Source: Massilia rhizosphaerae (GTDB taxonomy: Bacteria > Pseudomonadota > Gammaproteobacteria > Burkholderiales > Burkholderiaceae_D). From it: a DNA stretch of 64,000 nucleotides. Position numbers and translations under genes: made by a program. Positions 18,064 to 26,367 of the stretch are shown piece after piece. The stretch lies in assembly GCF_016093545.1 (NCBI RefSeq), contig NZ_JADKYX010000009.1, forward strand, positions 62,001 to 126,000, given 5' to 3'. A model generated the notes under the pieces. It made no database searches. It worked only from the letters and a program-made list of their open reading frames with translations, and was not told the origin of the DNA. Each line of letters opens with the position of its first letter. Within the stretch, counting starts at the first letter, position 1.

Positions 18064-19059
18064 TTATTCGGCCCGGATGCCGGCGCGCAGCGCGGCGAGG
18101 ATGTCGGCGATGGCGATGCCGTCCGCCTCGGCCTCGAAATTGCGCAGCACGCGGTGCGCCAGCACGGGCAGCAGCATCGCATTGACGTCGTCGCGCGTGA
18201 CGGCCAGGCGGCCGTGCATCAGCGCGCGCGCCTTGGATGCGAGCACGAGGGCCTGGCCGGCGCGCGGGCCGGCGCCCCAGCCGATGTGCTTGCGGACCGC
18301 TTCCACGGGCGAATCGGCCGGGCGCGTGGCACGCACGAGACGCGTGGCGTAGCGCAGCATGGATTCCGAGATCTCGATGTCGCGCACGAGCCGCTGCAGG
18401 CGCAGCAAGGCGCCCAGGTCCAGTGCGGGGTCGGCATCAAGCAGGCCCGCGTGCGTCGTCGCGCCCACCATCAGCATCTCGTCGTCTTCCGTCGGGTAGC
18501 CGACGTCGATGCGCAGCAGGAAGCGGTCGAGCTGCGCTTCCGGCAGCGGGTACGTGCCGGCCTGCTCGATCGGGTTCTGCGTCGCCAGCACGAAGAACGG
18601 CTGCGGCAGCATATGCGTCCGGCCGGCAAACGTGACCGACCGTTCCTGCATCGCTTCCAGCAGCGCGGATTGGGTCTTGGGCGGCGCGCGGTTGATCTCG
18701 TCCGCCAGCAGCACCTGCGTGAACACGGGACCCGGCTGGAAGCGGAACACGCGCTGGCGCGTGGCCGGGTCTTCTTCCAGGATCTCGGTGCCGACGATAT
18801 CCGACGGCATCAGGTCGGGCGTGAACTGCACGCGCCTAAACTGCATGTCCGTGGCCTGCGCCAGCGATTTCACCAGCAGCGTCTTGCCGAGCCCCGGCAC
18901 GCCCTCGACGAGCGCGTGGCCGCCGCCCAGCAGGCACGTCACCAGCAGGTCGATCACGTCGCGCTGGCCGATGATCACGCGGCCCATGCTCGCCTTGAGC
19001 GCGTCCACCTTCGCCGCCAGGTCGGCGATCTCGTTCTCGGTCCATGCAGCTTCTGCCAC
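18064..19059 (-). CDS. MoxR family AAA+ ATPase
   Basis: The 331-residue protein is a full-length MoxR ATPase. Walker A is GVPGLGKTLLVKSLA and Walker B is LLADEINRAPPKTQSALLEAMQE. Sensor 1 is ATQNPIEQAGTYPLPEAQLDRF and the C-terminal lid follows. MoxR proteins are chaperone-like ATPases that act with vWA and DUF58 partners on target proteins. The start is GTG at 19059, with AAAGGAGT about 8 bases upstream. Its place between DUF4159 and DUF58 genes, all downstream of tldD/tldE, suggests that its target is a protein or peptide handled by the operon. Confidence 0.94.
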   Translation of the reverse strand: MAEAAWTENEIADLAAKVDALKASMGRVIIGQRDVIDLLVTCLLGGGHALVEGVPGLGKTLLVKSLAQATDMQFRRVQFTPDLMPSDIVGTEILEEDPATRQRVFRFQPGPVFTQVLLADEINRAPPKTQSALLEAMQERSVTFAGRTHMLPQPFFVLATQNPIEQAGTYPLPEAQLDRFLLRIDVGYPTEDDEMLMVGATTHAGLLDADPALDLGALLRLQRLVRDIEISESMLRYATRLVRATRPADSPVEAVRKHIGWGAGPRAGQALVLASKARALMHGRLAVTRDDVNAMLLPVLAHRVLRNFEAEADGIAIADILAALRAGIRAE

Positions 19060-19074
19060 GCGTTGACTCCTTTC

Positions 19075-19695
19075 TTATGCGCCCAATGCGTATTGAACGA
19101 TGTTGACGGCAAACCGCGTATTGTCGACGGCCAGCCAGCGCTTGTTGCGGAAGTCGTAGTCCCACTCGCAGCCGTAGTCCTTGTTCGAGTACAGCACGCC
19201 AATGCGGCCGTTCACCTCGACGGCGCGCAGGTATTCGTGCACGAGATCGTCGCCCCAGCCATTCAGTTCGACGGACGTGTTGGGCGGCCCGTCGAAGTGG
19301 AAGAAGCTGGAATACAGGCGGTGGTTGTTCGGGATTTTCTTCAGGGCCGAGGCGCCGAAGATGCGCGCCATCTCGGCCTCGAACGACTTGGCGAACAGCC
19401 CGTCGATGTCGTGGTTGCAGTCGTCCGCGAACACGAAGCCGCCGCCCTTCACGTAGCGCTCGAAGTTGCGCCGCTCGCTCGGCGTGAACTGCACGAGCTT
19501 GTGGCCGGCCAGGTAGCAGAACGGCGCTTCCAGCATCTTCGGGTCCGACAGCGCGACGATGCGCTCGGCCGTGTCCACCCGCAAGGTCGTGTATTCGACG
19601 AGCGAGTTCAGGACGTTGCTGGGCATGCGCTGGTCCACGTCCCAGTCGCCCGATTCGTACGTCAGCCGCGTGAAGTAGAAATCGTACGTCGCCAT
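19075..19695 (-). CDS. DUF4159 domain protein
   Basis: The 206-residue protein is almost entirely a DUF4159 domain: FYFTRLTYESGDWDVDQRMPSNVL at the N-terminus, KLVQFTPSERRNFERYVKGGGFVFADDCNHD in the middle, and VLYSNKDYGCEWDYDF towards the end. The fold resembles class I amidotransferase-like domains. Most relatives I know of carry a signal sequence, but this protein begins directly with the domain and has no signal or anchor. It lies four bases after tldD2 and 15 bases before moxR. The function is unknown. Acidic residues (ADDCNHDID) could bind metal or ligand, by inference. Confidence 0.85.
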   Translation of the reverse strand: MATYDFYFTRLTYESGDWDVDQRMPSNVLNSLVEYTTLRVDTAERIVALSDPKMLEAPFCYLAGHKLVQFTPSERRNFERYVKGGGFVFADDCNHDIDGLFAKSFEAEMARIFGASALKKIPNNHRLYSSFFHFDGPPNTSVELNGWGDDLVHEYLRAVEVNGRIGVLYSNKDYGCEWDYDFRNKRWLAVDNTRFAVNIVQYALGA

Positions 19696-19699
19696 GCCG

Positions 19700-21337
19700 T
19701 CACCCGATCTTGCGAGCCGTGTTGATCACGTTGATGCCGTTGAAGCGCGCCGTCGGAGTGCCGTGCGAGACGGCGCTGACCTGGCTCGGCTGGCCCTTGC
19801 CGTCGAAGAAGGAGCCGCTCATGCGCCAGTCGCGCTGGTCGCAGATCGCCGTGCACGCGTTCCAGAAATCCTGCGTGTTCGACTGGTACGCCACGTCTTC
19901 CAGCATCCGGCCGATCTTGCCGTCGCGGATTTCGTAGTACAGCTGGCCGCCGAACTGGAAGTTGTAGCGCTGCTGGTCGATGGAATAGGAGCCGCGGCCG
20001 AGGATGTAGATGCCGCGCTTGACGTCCTTCACCATCTCGTCCGGCGTGAGCTTGTTCTTGCCGGCGGCCAGCGACACGTTCGGCATGCGCTGGAACTGCA
20101 CGTTGCTCCAGCTGTCCGCGTACGAGCAGCCGTGCGATTCCTTTTCGCCGATGATCCGGGCCTGGTCGCGCGTGGCCTGGTAGTTGACGAGGATGCCGTC
20201 CTTGATGATGTCCCAGCGCTTCGCCGGCACGCCCTCGTCGTCGTAGCCGACGGCGCCCAGCGAGCCCGGTGCCGTCTTGTCGCCGGTGAAGTTGACGATC
20301 TTCGAGCCGAAGTTGAATGTACCGGATTCCCATTTGTCGAGCGTGCAGAAGCTCGTGCCCGCGAAGTTGGCCTCGTAGCCCAGCACGCGGTCCAGCTCCG
20401 TCGGGTGGCCGACGGATTCGTGGATCGTCAGGAACAGGTTTTCCGGCGCCAGCACGAGATCGTACTTGCCCGGATCGACGCTCTTGGCCGTCAGCTTTTC
20501 GCGCGCCTGGCGGCCCGCGGTGCGCGCTTCCTCGACGATGTCGTAGCCGCCGTCGTACAGCGTGGTCACGCCGCCGGCCGCGCGCACCTTGTGCTCGGGC
20601 TTGACGTCGAACCACTCGTAGCCCATGCCGACCGGCGGCGCCAGGCCCGCGCGCGAGCGGAACTTGCCGGTCGCCTTGTCGACGGCCGTCGCGTTGATCG
20701 GCGCCCACAGGCGGTGGATGTCCTGGTCGACGTACGAGCCGTCCGTCGACGCGAAGTATTTTTGCTGGTTCACCTGGAACAGGTTCGCGCGCATGAAGCT
20801 GGCGCCGGCCGCGAGGCCGGCCCGGTTCGCGGCGATCAGCATGTCGGCCTTGTCCTTGATGGGCACCGTGCGCCAGTCGCGCTTGATCGGCGTGGCCCAC
20901 GCCACCTCGCCCAGGCTTTTCACCGGCGCCAGTTGCACGGGCTGCGACTGCAGCTTCGCGTTCGCCCGGGCGATGGCCACGGCCTGGCGCGCGGCGCCGG
21001 CGATGGCATCCGGGGTCAGGGCATTGGTGGCGGCGAAGCCGTAGGCGCCGGCGGCGATCACGCGCACGCCGACGCCGGTCGATTCGGTATTCGTCACGCT
21101 CTCGACGTTCAGGTCGCGCGTGGTGATGTACTGGTTCAGGTAGCGGCCGATGCGCACGTCGCAGTAGGAGGCGCCCGCCTTCCTGGCGGCGTCCAGCGCG
21201 GTGTCGGCCAGCGCTTTCTTGACGCTCAGGGCCAGGGGATCGAGCAGTTCCTCGGCGGCGATCGCGTTGCCGAACACGGGGACCAGCATGGCGCCGGCCG
21301 TGCCGGCACCGATTTTGAGGAAGGTACGGCGTTCCAT
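19700..21337 (-). CDS. tldD: TldD family metalloprotease with Tat signal (copy 2)
   Basis: The 545-residue protein starts with a twin-arginine signal (MERRTFLKIGAGTAGAML, then AIAAEE). The body is a TldD protease with the zinc motif HESVGHPTELDRVLGYEANFAG (HExxxH). E. coli TldD is cytosolic, forms a heterodimer with TldE and degrades or trims unfolded or modified peptides, as in microcin B17 maturation and CcdA turnover. The protein has the same length as the paralog at 22824-24461 and is strongly similar throughout. It is separated from tldE by 130 bases that hold a REPIN-like repeat, yet is on the same strand and probably in the same transcript. Confidence 0.92.
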   Translation of the reverse strand: MERRTFLKIGAGTAGAMLVPVFGNAIAAEELLDPLALSVKKALADTALDAARKAGASYCDVRIGRYLNQYITTRDLNVESVTNTESTGVGVRVIAAGAYGFAATNALTPDAIAGAARQAVAIARANAKLQSQPVQLAPVKSLGEVAWATPIKRDWRTVPIKDKADMLIAANRAGLAAGASFMRANLFQVNQQKYFASTDGSYVDQDIHRLWAPINATAVDKATGKFRSRAGLAPPVGMGYEWFDVKPEHKVRAAGGVTTLYDGGYDIVEEARTAGRQAREKLTAKSVDPGKYDLVLAPENLFLTIHESVGHPTELDRVLGYEANFAGTSFCTLDKWESGTFNFGSKIVNFTGDKTAPGSLGAVGYDDEGVPAKRWDIIKDGILVNYQATRDQARIIGEKESHGCSYADSWSNVQFQRMPNVSLAAGKNKLTPDEMVKDVKRGIYILGRGSYSIDQQRYNFQFGGQLYYEIRDGKIGRMLEDVAYQSNTQDFWNACTAICDQRDWRMSGSFFDGKGQPSQVSAVSHGTPTARFNGINVINTARKIG

Positions 21338-21368
21338 TGTTTCTCCAGTGCGCGCGTTAATGGCGCGT

Positions 21369-21463
21369 CATGGTGGGCACGGGGTGCCCACCCTACGGCA
21401 TCGATACGTGATGACGTATGGCGTCAACGATTACGTAGGGTGGGCGGCCCTCCGCCCACCATG
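21369..21463. repeat. REPIN-like palindromic repeat pair, copy 1
   Basis: Two roughly 30-base hairpin units lie in inverted orientation: CATGGTGGGCACGGGG... ending CCCTAC at 21369-21395, and GTAGGG... ending GCCCACCATG at 21434-21463. Each unit is a GGTGGGC/GCCCACC hairpin by itself. The GTAGGG ends face inwards. A second pair with the ends facing outwards lies at 43901-43996. It sits between tldE and tldD2 and could affect the relative level of the downstream genes. Confidence 0.7.
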
Positions 21464-21467
21464 CACA

Positions 21468-22805
21468 TCAAACCGCGTCGGACAGCGAGGTGAAATTAAA
21501 ATCGCGGACCTTCATCGGCGGAATCAGCATCTGGAACGGCACCTCGTCGCCCGCGATCACGACCGGCTTGCCGATCTCCTCGATGTTGTTGAGCATCGTG
21601 ACGGGGCTCTCGTTGAAACGGAAGTTCTTGATCGGGTGCTTGATCTTGCCGTTCTCGATGTAGAACGTGCCGTCGCGGGTCAGGCCCGTCAGCAGCACGG
21701 TCTGCGGGTCGACCATGCGGATGTACCACGTGCGGGTCACGAGCACGCCCTTCTTGGTGTTCGCGATCAGCTCCGCCGTCGACTTGTCCGTGCCGGCCAT
21801 GATGATGTTGCCCGGCGTGGCCGTCGGCTGCACGCCCTTCTTCTTGGCCCAGTACTGCGAGTAGTTCAGCGCATTCACCTTGCCGTCCTTGATCAGGTCC
21901 ATGCGGCGGCGCGCGATGAGGTTGTCGGTGTCCCACGGCAGCACGGGCACGTCCGGGTTCCACGGGTCGGCCCAGACGTTCACCTGCTGGTCGAACAGCT
22001 TGTCGCCCAGGCGCGACGCGCCGCCCTTCTTCGACAGGAAGCTGCGGCCTTCGTCGGTCTGGCGCGCGTCGAAGCCGAACAGCATGTAGCCGAGCAGCTC
22101 GGACGTGGCGGCCGGCTCCAGGATCACGGTGTAGCGGCCCGGTTCCAGCGCCTTCGCGTCGACGGAACGCAGCGCCTTTTCGATCGCGACGTCGGCCGCT
22201 TCGCGCGCGTCGAACCTGCTCGCGTCGGTGGCGGAGCGCTTGACCCAGCCGGAGCCGCGGCCGTCTTCCGTGCGCACGGTGCAGGTGAAGTCGAGGCTCG
22301 TCTGGCCCTGGTGGCCAACCACGCCGTTCGAGTTGGCCACGCCGGAGAACGAGGTGCCGTCCGTGAAGAAGCCGGCGGCGACGAGCTTGTTCTTCTTGCA
22401 GGCCTCGATCGCGTACGCGGCCGTCTGCGCGCGGAATTCCGGATCGATGGCGGCCGTCCTGGCGTTGAAGGTCTGCGACGCCTTGTAGTCCTGCTTGGAC
22501 ACCGCCGGCATGAATTCCGGATTTTCCGGCGCCAGGCGCGCGAGATCCTCGGCGCGGCGCACGACTTTTTCCAGCGACTTGTCGTCGAATTCGTTGATGG
22601 TGGCGGTGCCCTGGCGCTTGCCGAAAGCGACCGTCACGGCGATGTTGGTGTCGTCCGCGAGGCCGGCGGTGGACACCTCGTTGCGCGCGAAGCGGATGTT
22701 GCCGTTGCGGCTGCCGTTGACGGTGACGATGCATTCGTCCGCCTTCGAGAACGAGAGGACGCGGTCGCAAATGTGTTTGGTTTGTTCCTGAGTCAGGATG
22801 GTCAT
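21468..22805 (-). CDS. tldE: TldE/PmbA family protein
   Basis: The 445-residue protein is the TldE (PmbA) partner subunit. Family segments include NEVSTAGLADDTNIAVTVAFGKRQG, SFSGVANSNGVVGHQGQTSLDF, ARRRMDLIKDGKVNAL, and LLTGLTRDGTFYIENGKI with the C-terminal RFNESPVTMLNNIEEIG. It lacks HExxxH, as expected for TldE; the zinc is in TldD. It has no signal peptide (MTILTQEQTKHICDRVL), whereas both neighbouring TldD proteins have Tat signals. It would either stay in the cytoplasm or travel folded with TldD as a Tat hitch-hiker. A GGAG site precedes ATG 22805. It begins 18 bases after tldD1. Confidence 0.92.
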   Translation of the reverse strand: MTILTQEQTKHICDRVLSFSKADECIVTVNGSRNGNIRFARNEVSTAGLADDTNIAVTVAFGKRQGTATINEFDDKSLEKVVRRAEDLARLAPENPEFMPAVSKQDYKASQTFNARTAAIDPEFRAQTAAYAIEACKKNKLVAAGFFTDGTSFSGVANSNGVVGHQGQTSLDFTCTVRTEDGRGSGWVKRSATDASRFDAREAADVAIEKALRSVDAKALEPGRYTVILEPAATSELLGYMLFGFDARQTDEGRSFLSKKGGASRLGDKLFDQQVNVWADPWNPDVPVLPWDTDNLIARRRMDLIKDGKVNALNYSQYWAKKKGVQPTATPGNIIMAGTDKSTAELIANTKKGVLVTRTWYIRMVDPQTVLLTGLTRDGTFYIENGKIKHPIKNFRFNESPVTMLNNIEEIGKPVVIAGDEVPFQMLIPPMKVRDFNFTSLSDAV

Positions 22806-22823
22806 GGTGTGGGGTCTCCTGCC

Positions 22824-24461
22824 TTAGCCGATCTTGCGGGCGGTGTTGATGACGTTGATGCCGTTGAAACGCGAGGTCGAGGACCCGTGCGACACGATGC
22901 TGATCTGCGGGGGTTGCCCTTTGCCGTCGAAGAAGGAACCGCCCATGCGCCAATCGCGCTCGTCGCAGATCGCCGTGCACGCATTCCAGAAATCCTGCGT
23001 GTTCGACTGGTACGCCACGTCCTCCAGCATCTGGCCGATCTTGCCGTTGTTGATCTCGTAGAACAGCTGGCCGCCGAACTGGAAGTTGTAGCGCTGCTGG
23101 TCGATCGAGAACGAACCGTCGCCCACGATGTAGATGCCCTTCTTGATGTCCTTGACCATCTCGTCCGGCGTGAGCTGCTTCCTGCCCGCCTGCAGCGACA
23201 CGTTGGGCATGCGCTGGAACTGCACGTTGCTCCAGCTGTCCGCGTACGAGCAGCCGTCCGATTCCGTCTTGCCGATGATGTGGGCCTGGTCGCGCGTGGC
23301 CTGGTAGCTGACGAGGATGCCGTCCTTGATGAGGTCCCAGCGCTTGGTCCGCACGCCTTCGTCGTCGTACCCCACGTTGCCCAGCGAGCCCGGGGTCGTC
23401 TTGTCGGCGACGATGTTCACCAGCGGCGAGCCGTAGTTGAACTTCTTCGACTGCCATTTATCGAGCGTCGCGAAACTCGTGCCGGCGTAGTTGGCCTCGT
23501 AGCCCAGCACGCGATCGAGCTCGGTCGGGTGGCCGACGGATTCGTGGATCGTCAGGTACAGGTGTTCGGGCGAGAGCATCAGGTCGTACTTGCCCGGCGT
23601 GACCGACTTCGCCGTCAGCTTGCGCCGGGCGTCGCGGCCCGCGGCGCGCGCGTCCTCGACGATGTCGTAGGACTTCGTGTACAGCGTGGCGACGCCGCCG
23701 GCCGCCTTGAGCTTGTCGTCCTTCTTCGCATCCAGGTATTCGTAGCCCATGCCGACGGGCGCCGACAGGCCGTTCCGCGAGCGGAACTTGCCGCTGGCCT
23801 TGTCGACCGCCGTCGCGGAAAACGGCGCCCACAGGCGCTGGATGTCCTGGTCGATGTACGAGCCGTCGGTGGAGGCGAAGTACTTCTGCTGCTGGACCTG
23901 GAACAGCATCGACTGCATGAAGCTGGCGCCGGCGTCCATGCCCGCCTTGTTCGCCGCGATCAGCAATTCCGCCTTGTCCTTGATGGGCACCGTGCGCCAG
24001 TCGCGGACGACCGGCGTCGCCCACGCCACCTCCCCCACGCCCTTCACGGGCGCAAGCCGCACCGGTTCCGCCTGCAGCTTCGCGTTCGCCTTCGCGATCG
24101 CCACCGCCTGGCGCGCCGCGCCCGCGATGCCGTCCGGCGTCATGTCGTTGGTGGCCGCGAAGCCGTAGGCGCCATTGCACACCACGCGCACGCCGACGCC
24201 GGCCGATTCGGTGTTCGTCACGTTCTCGACGTTCAAGTCGCGGGTGATGATGTACTGGTTGAGATAGCGGCCGATGCGCACGTCGCAATAGCGCGCGCCG
24301 GCCCTGGTGGCGGCATCGAGCGCGACGTCGGCCAGCGCCTTCTTGGCCGCGACGGGCATCGAGGCCAGCATCTCCTCGGCGGCGATGGCGTGGCCGAACA
24401 CGGGCACCAGCATGGCGCCGGCGGTACCGGCACCGATTTTAAGAAAGGTACGGCGTTCCAT
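22824..24461 (-). CDS. tldD: TldD family metalloprotease with Tat signal (copy 1)
   Basis: This 545-residue protein is the first gene of the nine-gene operon. It has a twin-arginine signal (MERRTFLKIGAG, then AIAAEEML) and the TldD zinc motif HESVGHPTELDRVLGYEANYAG. It is a close paralog of the protein at 19700-21337, with identical length, the same signal and the same zinc site, so the pair arose by tandem duplication around tldE. ATG 24461 is preceded by AGGAGACCCC, a clear ribosome site. Longer in-frame extensions upstream are rejected because they would disrupt the Tat signal. It is predicted to be sigma-54 dependent from the promoter at 24583-24599. Confidence 0.93.
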   Translation of the reverse strand: MERRTFLKIGAGTAGAMLVPVFGHAIAAEEMLASMPVAAKKALADVALDAATRAGARYCDVRIGRYLNQYIITRDLNVENVTNTESAGVGVRVVCNGAYGFAATNDMTPDGIAGAARQAVAIAKANAKLQAEPVRLAPVKGVGEVAWATPVVRDWRTVPIKDKAELLIAANKAGMDAGASFMQSMLFQVQQQKYFASTDGSYIDQDIQRLWAPFSATAVDKASGKFRSRNGLSAPVGMGYEYLDAKKDDKLKAAGGVATLYTKSYDIVEDARAAGRDARRKLTAKSVTPGKYDLMLSPEHLYLTIHESVGHPTELDRVLGYEANYAGTSFATLDKWQSKKFNYGSPLVNIVADKTTPGSLGNVGYDDEGVRTKRWDLIKDGILVSYQATRDQAHIIGKTESDGCSYADSWSNVQFQRMPNVSLQAGRKQLTPDEMVKDIKKGIYIVGDGSFSIDQQRYNFQFGGQLFYEINNGKIGQMLEDVAYQSNTQDFWNACTAICDERDWRMGGSFFDGKGQPPQISIVSHGSSTSRFNGINVINTARKIG

Positions 24462-24582
24462 GGGGTCTCCTGAAATCACGCAACATTTTTTTGACAGCGG
24501 CCCGGATCGCGGGCCGCTCTTCTTGTTGACTGCCGGGGTGCGAAAGCCGATGCACCTCAGCAGCAAGTTGACGTTTTTGATA

Positions 24583-24599
24583 GGCAATCTTCATGCCAT
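24583..24599 (-). promoter_or_regulatory. Sigma-54 promoter of the tldD-moxR operon
   Basis: On the minus strand the sequence reads TGGCATG-N4-TTGCC. GG is at 24597-24596 and GC at 24585-24584, with exactly 10 bases between. Both the -24 (TGGCATG) and -12 (TTGC) parts match the sigma-54 consensus better than the promoter at 2920 does. Transcription should begin near 24573, leaving a leader of about 112 bases that includes a hairpin. The -24 part is identical to that of the ABC efflux operon. Confidence 0.68.
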
Positions 24600-24640
24600 G
24601 GCCGAAGCCGCGGATTTGGCGGCGCCGCGGCCATGCGCGG

Positions 24641-24685
24641 TGTCCGCGGCTGTCCGGGCGGTGTCCGCGCCGGGGTGACCGGACA
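24641..24685 (-). promoter_or_regulatory. Putative enhancer (UAS) upstream of the tldD operon
   Basis: The inverted repeat TGTCCG-N12-CGGACA lies at 24662-24685 (GTGTCCG/CGGACAC in extended form), and further TGTCCG half-sites start at 24641 and 24651. The cluster lies 55-100 bases upstream of the -12 element at 24584. Half-site, spacing and distance match the site at 2841-2886. Confidence 0.6.
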
Positions 24686-24825
24686 CTTGCATCTGCATGC
24701 CGCCGCAGGGCGAACGTTACGAAAAGGTTACACGTGAGAATTTGTGCATTTTTACAGTTGCGCACCGTGTATATTGCAACGGCAATGCTTGCATGTCACA
24801 TTTCGCATACCGGAACAGGAAATTC

Positions 24826-26367
24826 ATGAAGATCGTCCGCCTTGCCGCGGCCGCCGCGATCGCGCTGGCCAGCTGCACGCTCCACGCCCAGGAGGCCAGC
24901 CCGGCCACCGCGCCGCCGACCGCCGCGCCTTCCGTGTCGCCCGCCGTCGAGAACTCCGTGGTCAAGATCTTCAGCACGTTACGCCGTCCGGACCCGTTCA
25001 AGCCCTGGACCAAGGCCACGCCGCAGGACATCACCGGCTCCGGCGTCGTCATCGAAGGCAAGCGCATCCTGACCAACGCCCACGTCGTCGGCTACGCGAG
25101 CCAGGTGCAGGTGCAGGCCAGCCAGGACGGCGACAAGGTCGGCGCCACCGTCGTCGCGATCGCGCGCGGCATGGACCTGGCGCTGCTGAAACTGGACGAC
25201 GAATCGTTCTTCGACAAGCACAAGCCGGTCAGGCGCACGAGCGTGCTGCCAGACGTGAGGGAGGCCGTGATGGCCTACGGCTATCCGCTCGGCGGCACGT
25301 CGCTGTCCGTCACCAAGGGCATCGTCTCGCGCGTCGAATTCGTCCCCTACGGCTACGGCAGCGCAGGCCTGCGCGTGCAGATCGACGCGCCGATCAACCC
25401 CGGCAACAGCGGCGGCCCCGTGATCGACGGCGACAAGATGATCGGCCTCGCGTTCTCGGTGGCGGCGAACGCCCAGAACATCGGCTACGTGATCCCGAAC
25501 GAGGAAGTGGAACTGTTCCTGCGCGACGTGGCCGACGGCCGCTACGACGGCAAGCCGCTGCTGCTGGACGACGTGCAGACGCTGGAAAACCCGGTCCTGC
25601 GCCGCTACCTCAAGCTCGACAGGTCGGTCGACGGCGTCGTCGTGCACCGTCCCTACCGCAGCGACGCGCAATACCCGCTGAAGGAATGGGACGTCATCAC
25701 GCGCATCGGCGACTATCCCGTGGACGACCAGGGCATGGTCAAGCTGGGCCCCAACCTGCGCGTGCGCTTCCAGTACCGCGTGCAGCAGGTCGCGCGGGAC
25801 GGCAAGGTGCCGCTGACCATCGTCCGCGACGGCAGGACGATGGAAGTGCAGGTGCCCGTGGCCGGCCCGCGGCCGCTCCTGATCCCGCCGCTCGAAGGCA
25901 GCTACCCGCCGTACTTCGTGTACGGCCCGATCGTGTTCTCGCGTGCCACGGCCGAATACCTCTCGTTCATCAACCGCAATGCGCCACTGCTGAACGCCTT
26001 CGGCTTCAACGGCAACCCGCTCGTGACGCGCCGCGGCGACGAACCGGACGCGCAGCACGAGGAACTCGTCGTCGTCAGCTCGCCGTTCTTCCCGCACAAG
26101 CTCGTCGCCGGCTACAGCAACCGCTTCGGCTCCGTCGTCGAATCCGTCAACGGCGTGCCCGTGCGCAGCCTGCGCCACCTGGTGGCCCTGCTGCGCGACC
26201 TGAAGGACGATCTCGTCGTGCTGCGTTTCGACCAGCGCCTGGGCGAAACGATGATCCTGCCGCGCCAGGCGATGGTCGACGCGACCGACGGCATCCTGCA
26301 GGACAACGGCATCCGTTCGCAGGGCTCGCCCGACATGATGGCCGTCTGGAACGGCAAGAAAAGCTGA
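24826..26367 (+). CDS. Trypsin-like serine protease with PDZ domain (DegP/S1C family)
   Basis: The 513-residue protein has a signal peptide (MKIVRLAAAAAIALASCTLHAQ), so it is periplasmic. The protease domain keeps the triad: His in TNAHVVG, Asp in GMDLALLKLDD and Ser in NPGNSGGPV. The rest, about 300 residues, contains one recognisable PDZ-like stretch (KEWDVITRIGDYPVDD) and a longer C-terminal part of the kind found in plant-type Deg proteases. Such proteins act in periplasmic quality control. ATG 24826 has an AGGA site; the longer reading frame upstream would bury the signal sequence. The stop overlaps the start of the next gene. Confidence 0.88.
   Translation: MKIVRLAAAAAIALASCTLHAQEASPATAPPTAAPSVSPAVENSVVKIFSTLRRPDPFKPWTKATPQDITGSGVVIEGKRILTNAHVVGYASQVQVQASQDGDKVGATVVAIARGMDLALLKLDDESFFDKHKPVRRTSVLPDVREAVMAYGYPLGGTSLSVTKGIVSRVEFVPYGYGSAGLRVQIDAPINPGNSGGPVIDGDKMIGLAFSVAANAQNIGYVIPNEEVELFLRDVADGRYDGKPLLLDDVQTLENPVLRRYLKLDRSVDGVVVHRPYRSDAQYPLKEWDVITRIGDYPVDDQGMVKLGPNLRVRFQYRVQQVARDGKVPLTIVRDGRTMEVQVPVAGPRPLLIPPLEGSYPPYFVYGPIVFSRATAEYLSFINRNAPLLNAFGFNGNPLVTRRGDEPDAQHEELVVVSSPFFPHKLVAGYSNRFGSVVESVNGVPVRSLRHLVALLRDLKDDLVVLRFDQRLGETMILPRQAMVDATDGILQDNGIRSQGSPDMMAVWNGKKS

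Larger units (their letters stand above)
24462..24825. other. Divergent regulatory region between tldD1 and the DegP-like gene
   Basis: This 364-bp gap has, from left to right: the tldD1 ribosome site; a perfect 8-bp hairpin (24497-24517, GCGGCCCG/CGGGCCGC with a 5-base loop) in the predicted tldD1 leader; the sigma-54 promoter on the minus strand (24583-24599); a cluster of TGTCCG/CGGACA half-sites (24641-24685); and an A/T-richer stretch (24715-24825) that probably holds the promoter of the plus-strand protease gene. No sound -10/-35 pair could be fixed for the latter. Confidence 0.6.

Noticed and set aside
21201..24473. Plus-strand open frame of 1,090 codons opposite the tld genes
   Set aside because: It is antisense to three well-supported genes and has the arginine/valine/alanine-rich composition of a shadow frame in high-GC DNA.
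24497..24517. Perfect GC-rich hairpin as a rho-independent terminator
   Set aside because: There is no T-run after the stem on either strand. It lies in the predicted leader of tldD1, so I treat it as a leader structure of unknown role.
24686..24825. Sigma-54 promoter for the DegP-like gene
   Set aside because: Although it lies beside the shared enhancer, I found no GG-N10-GC element on the plus strand; the CGGCAATGCTTGC stretch has only 8 bases between GG and GC.
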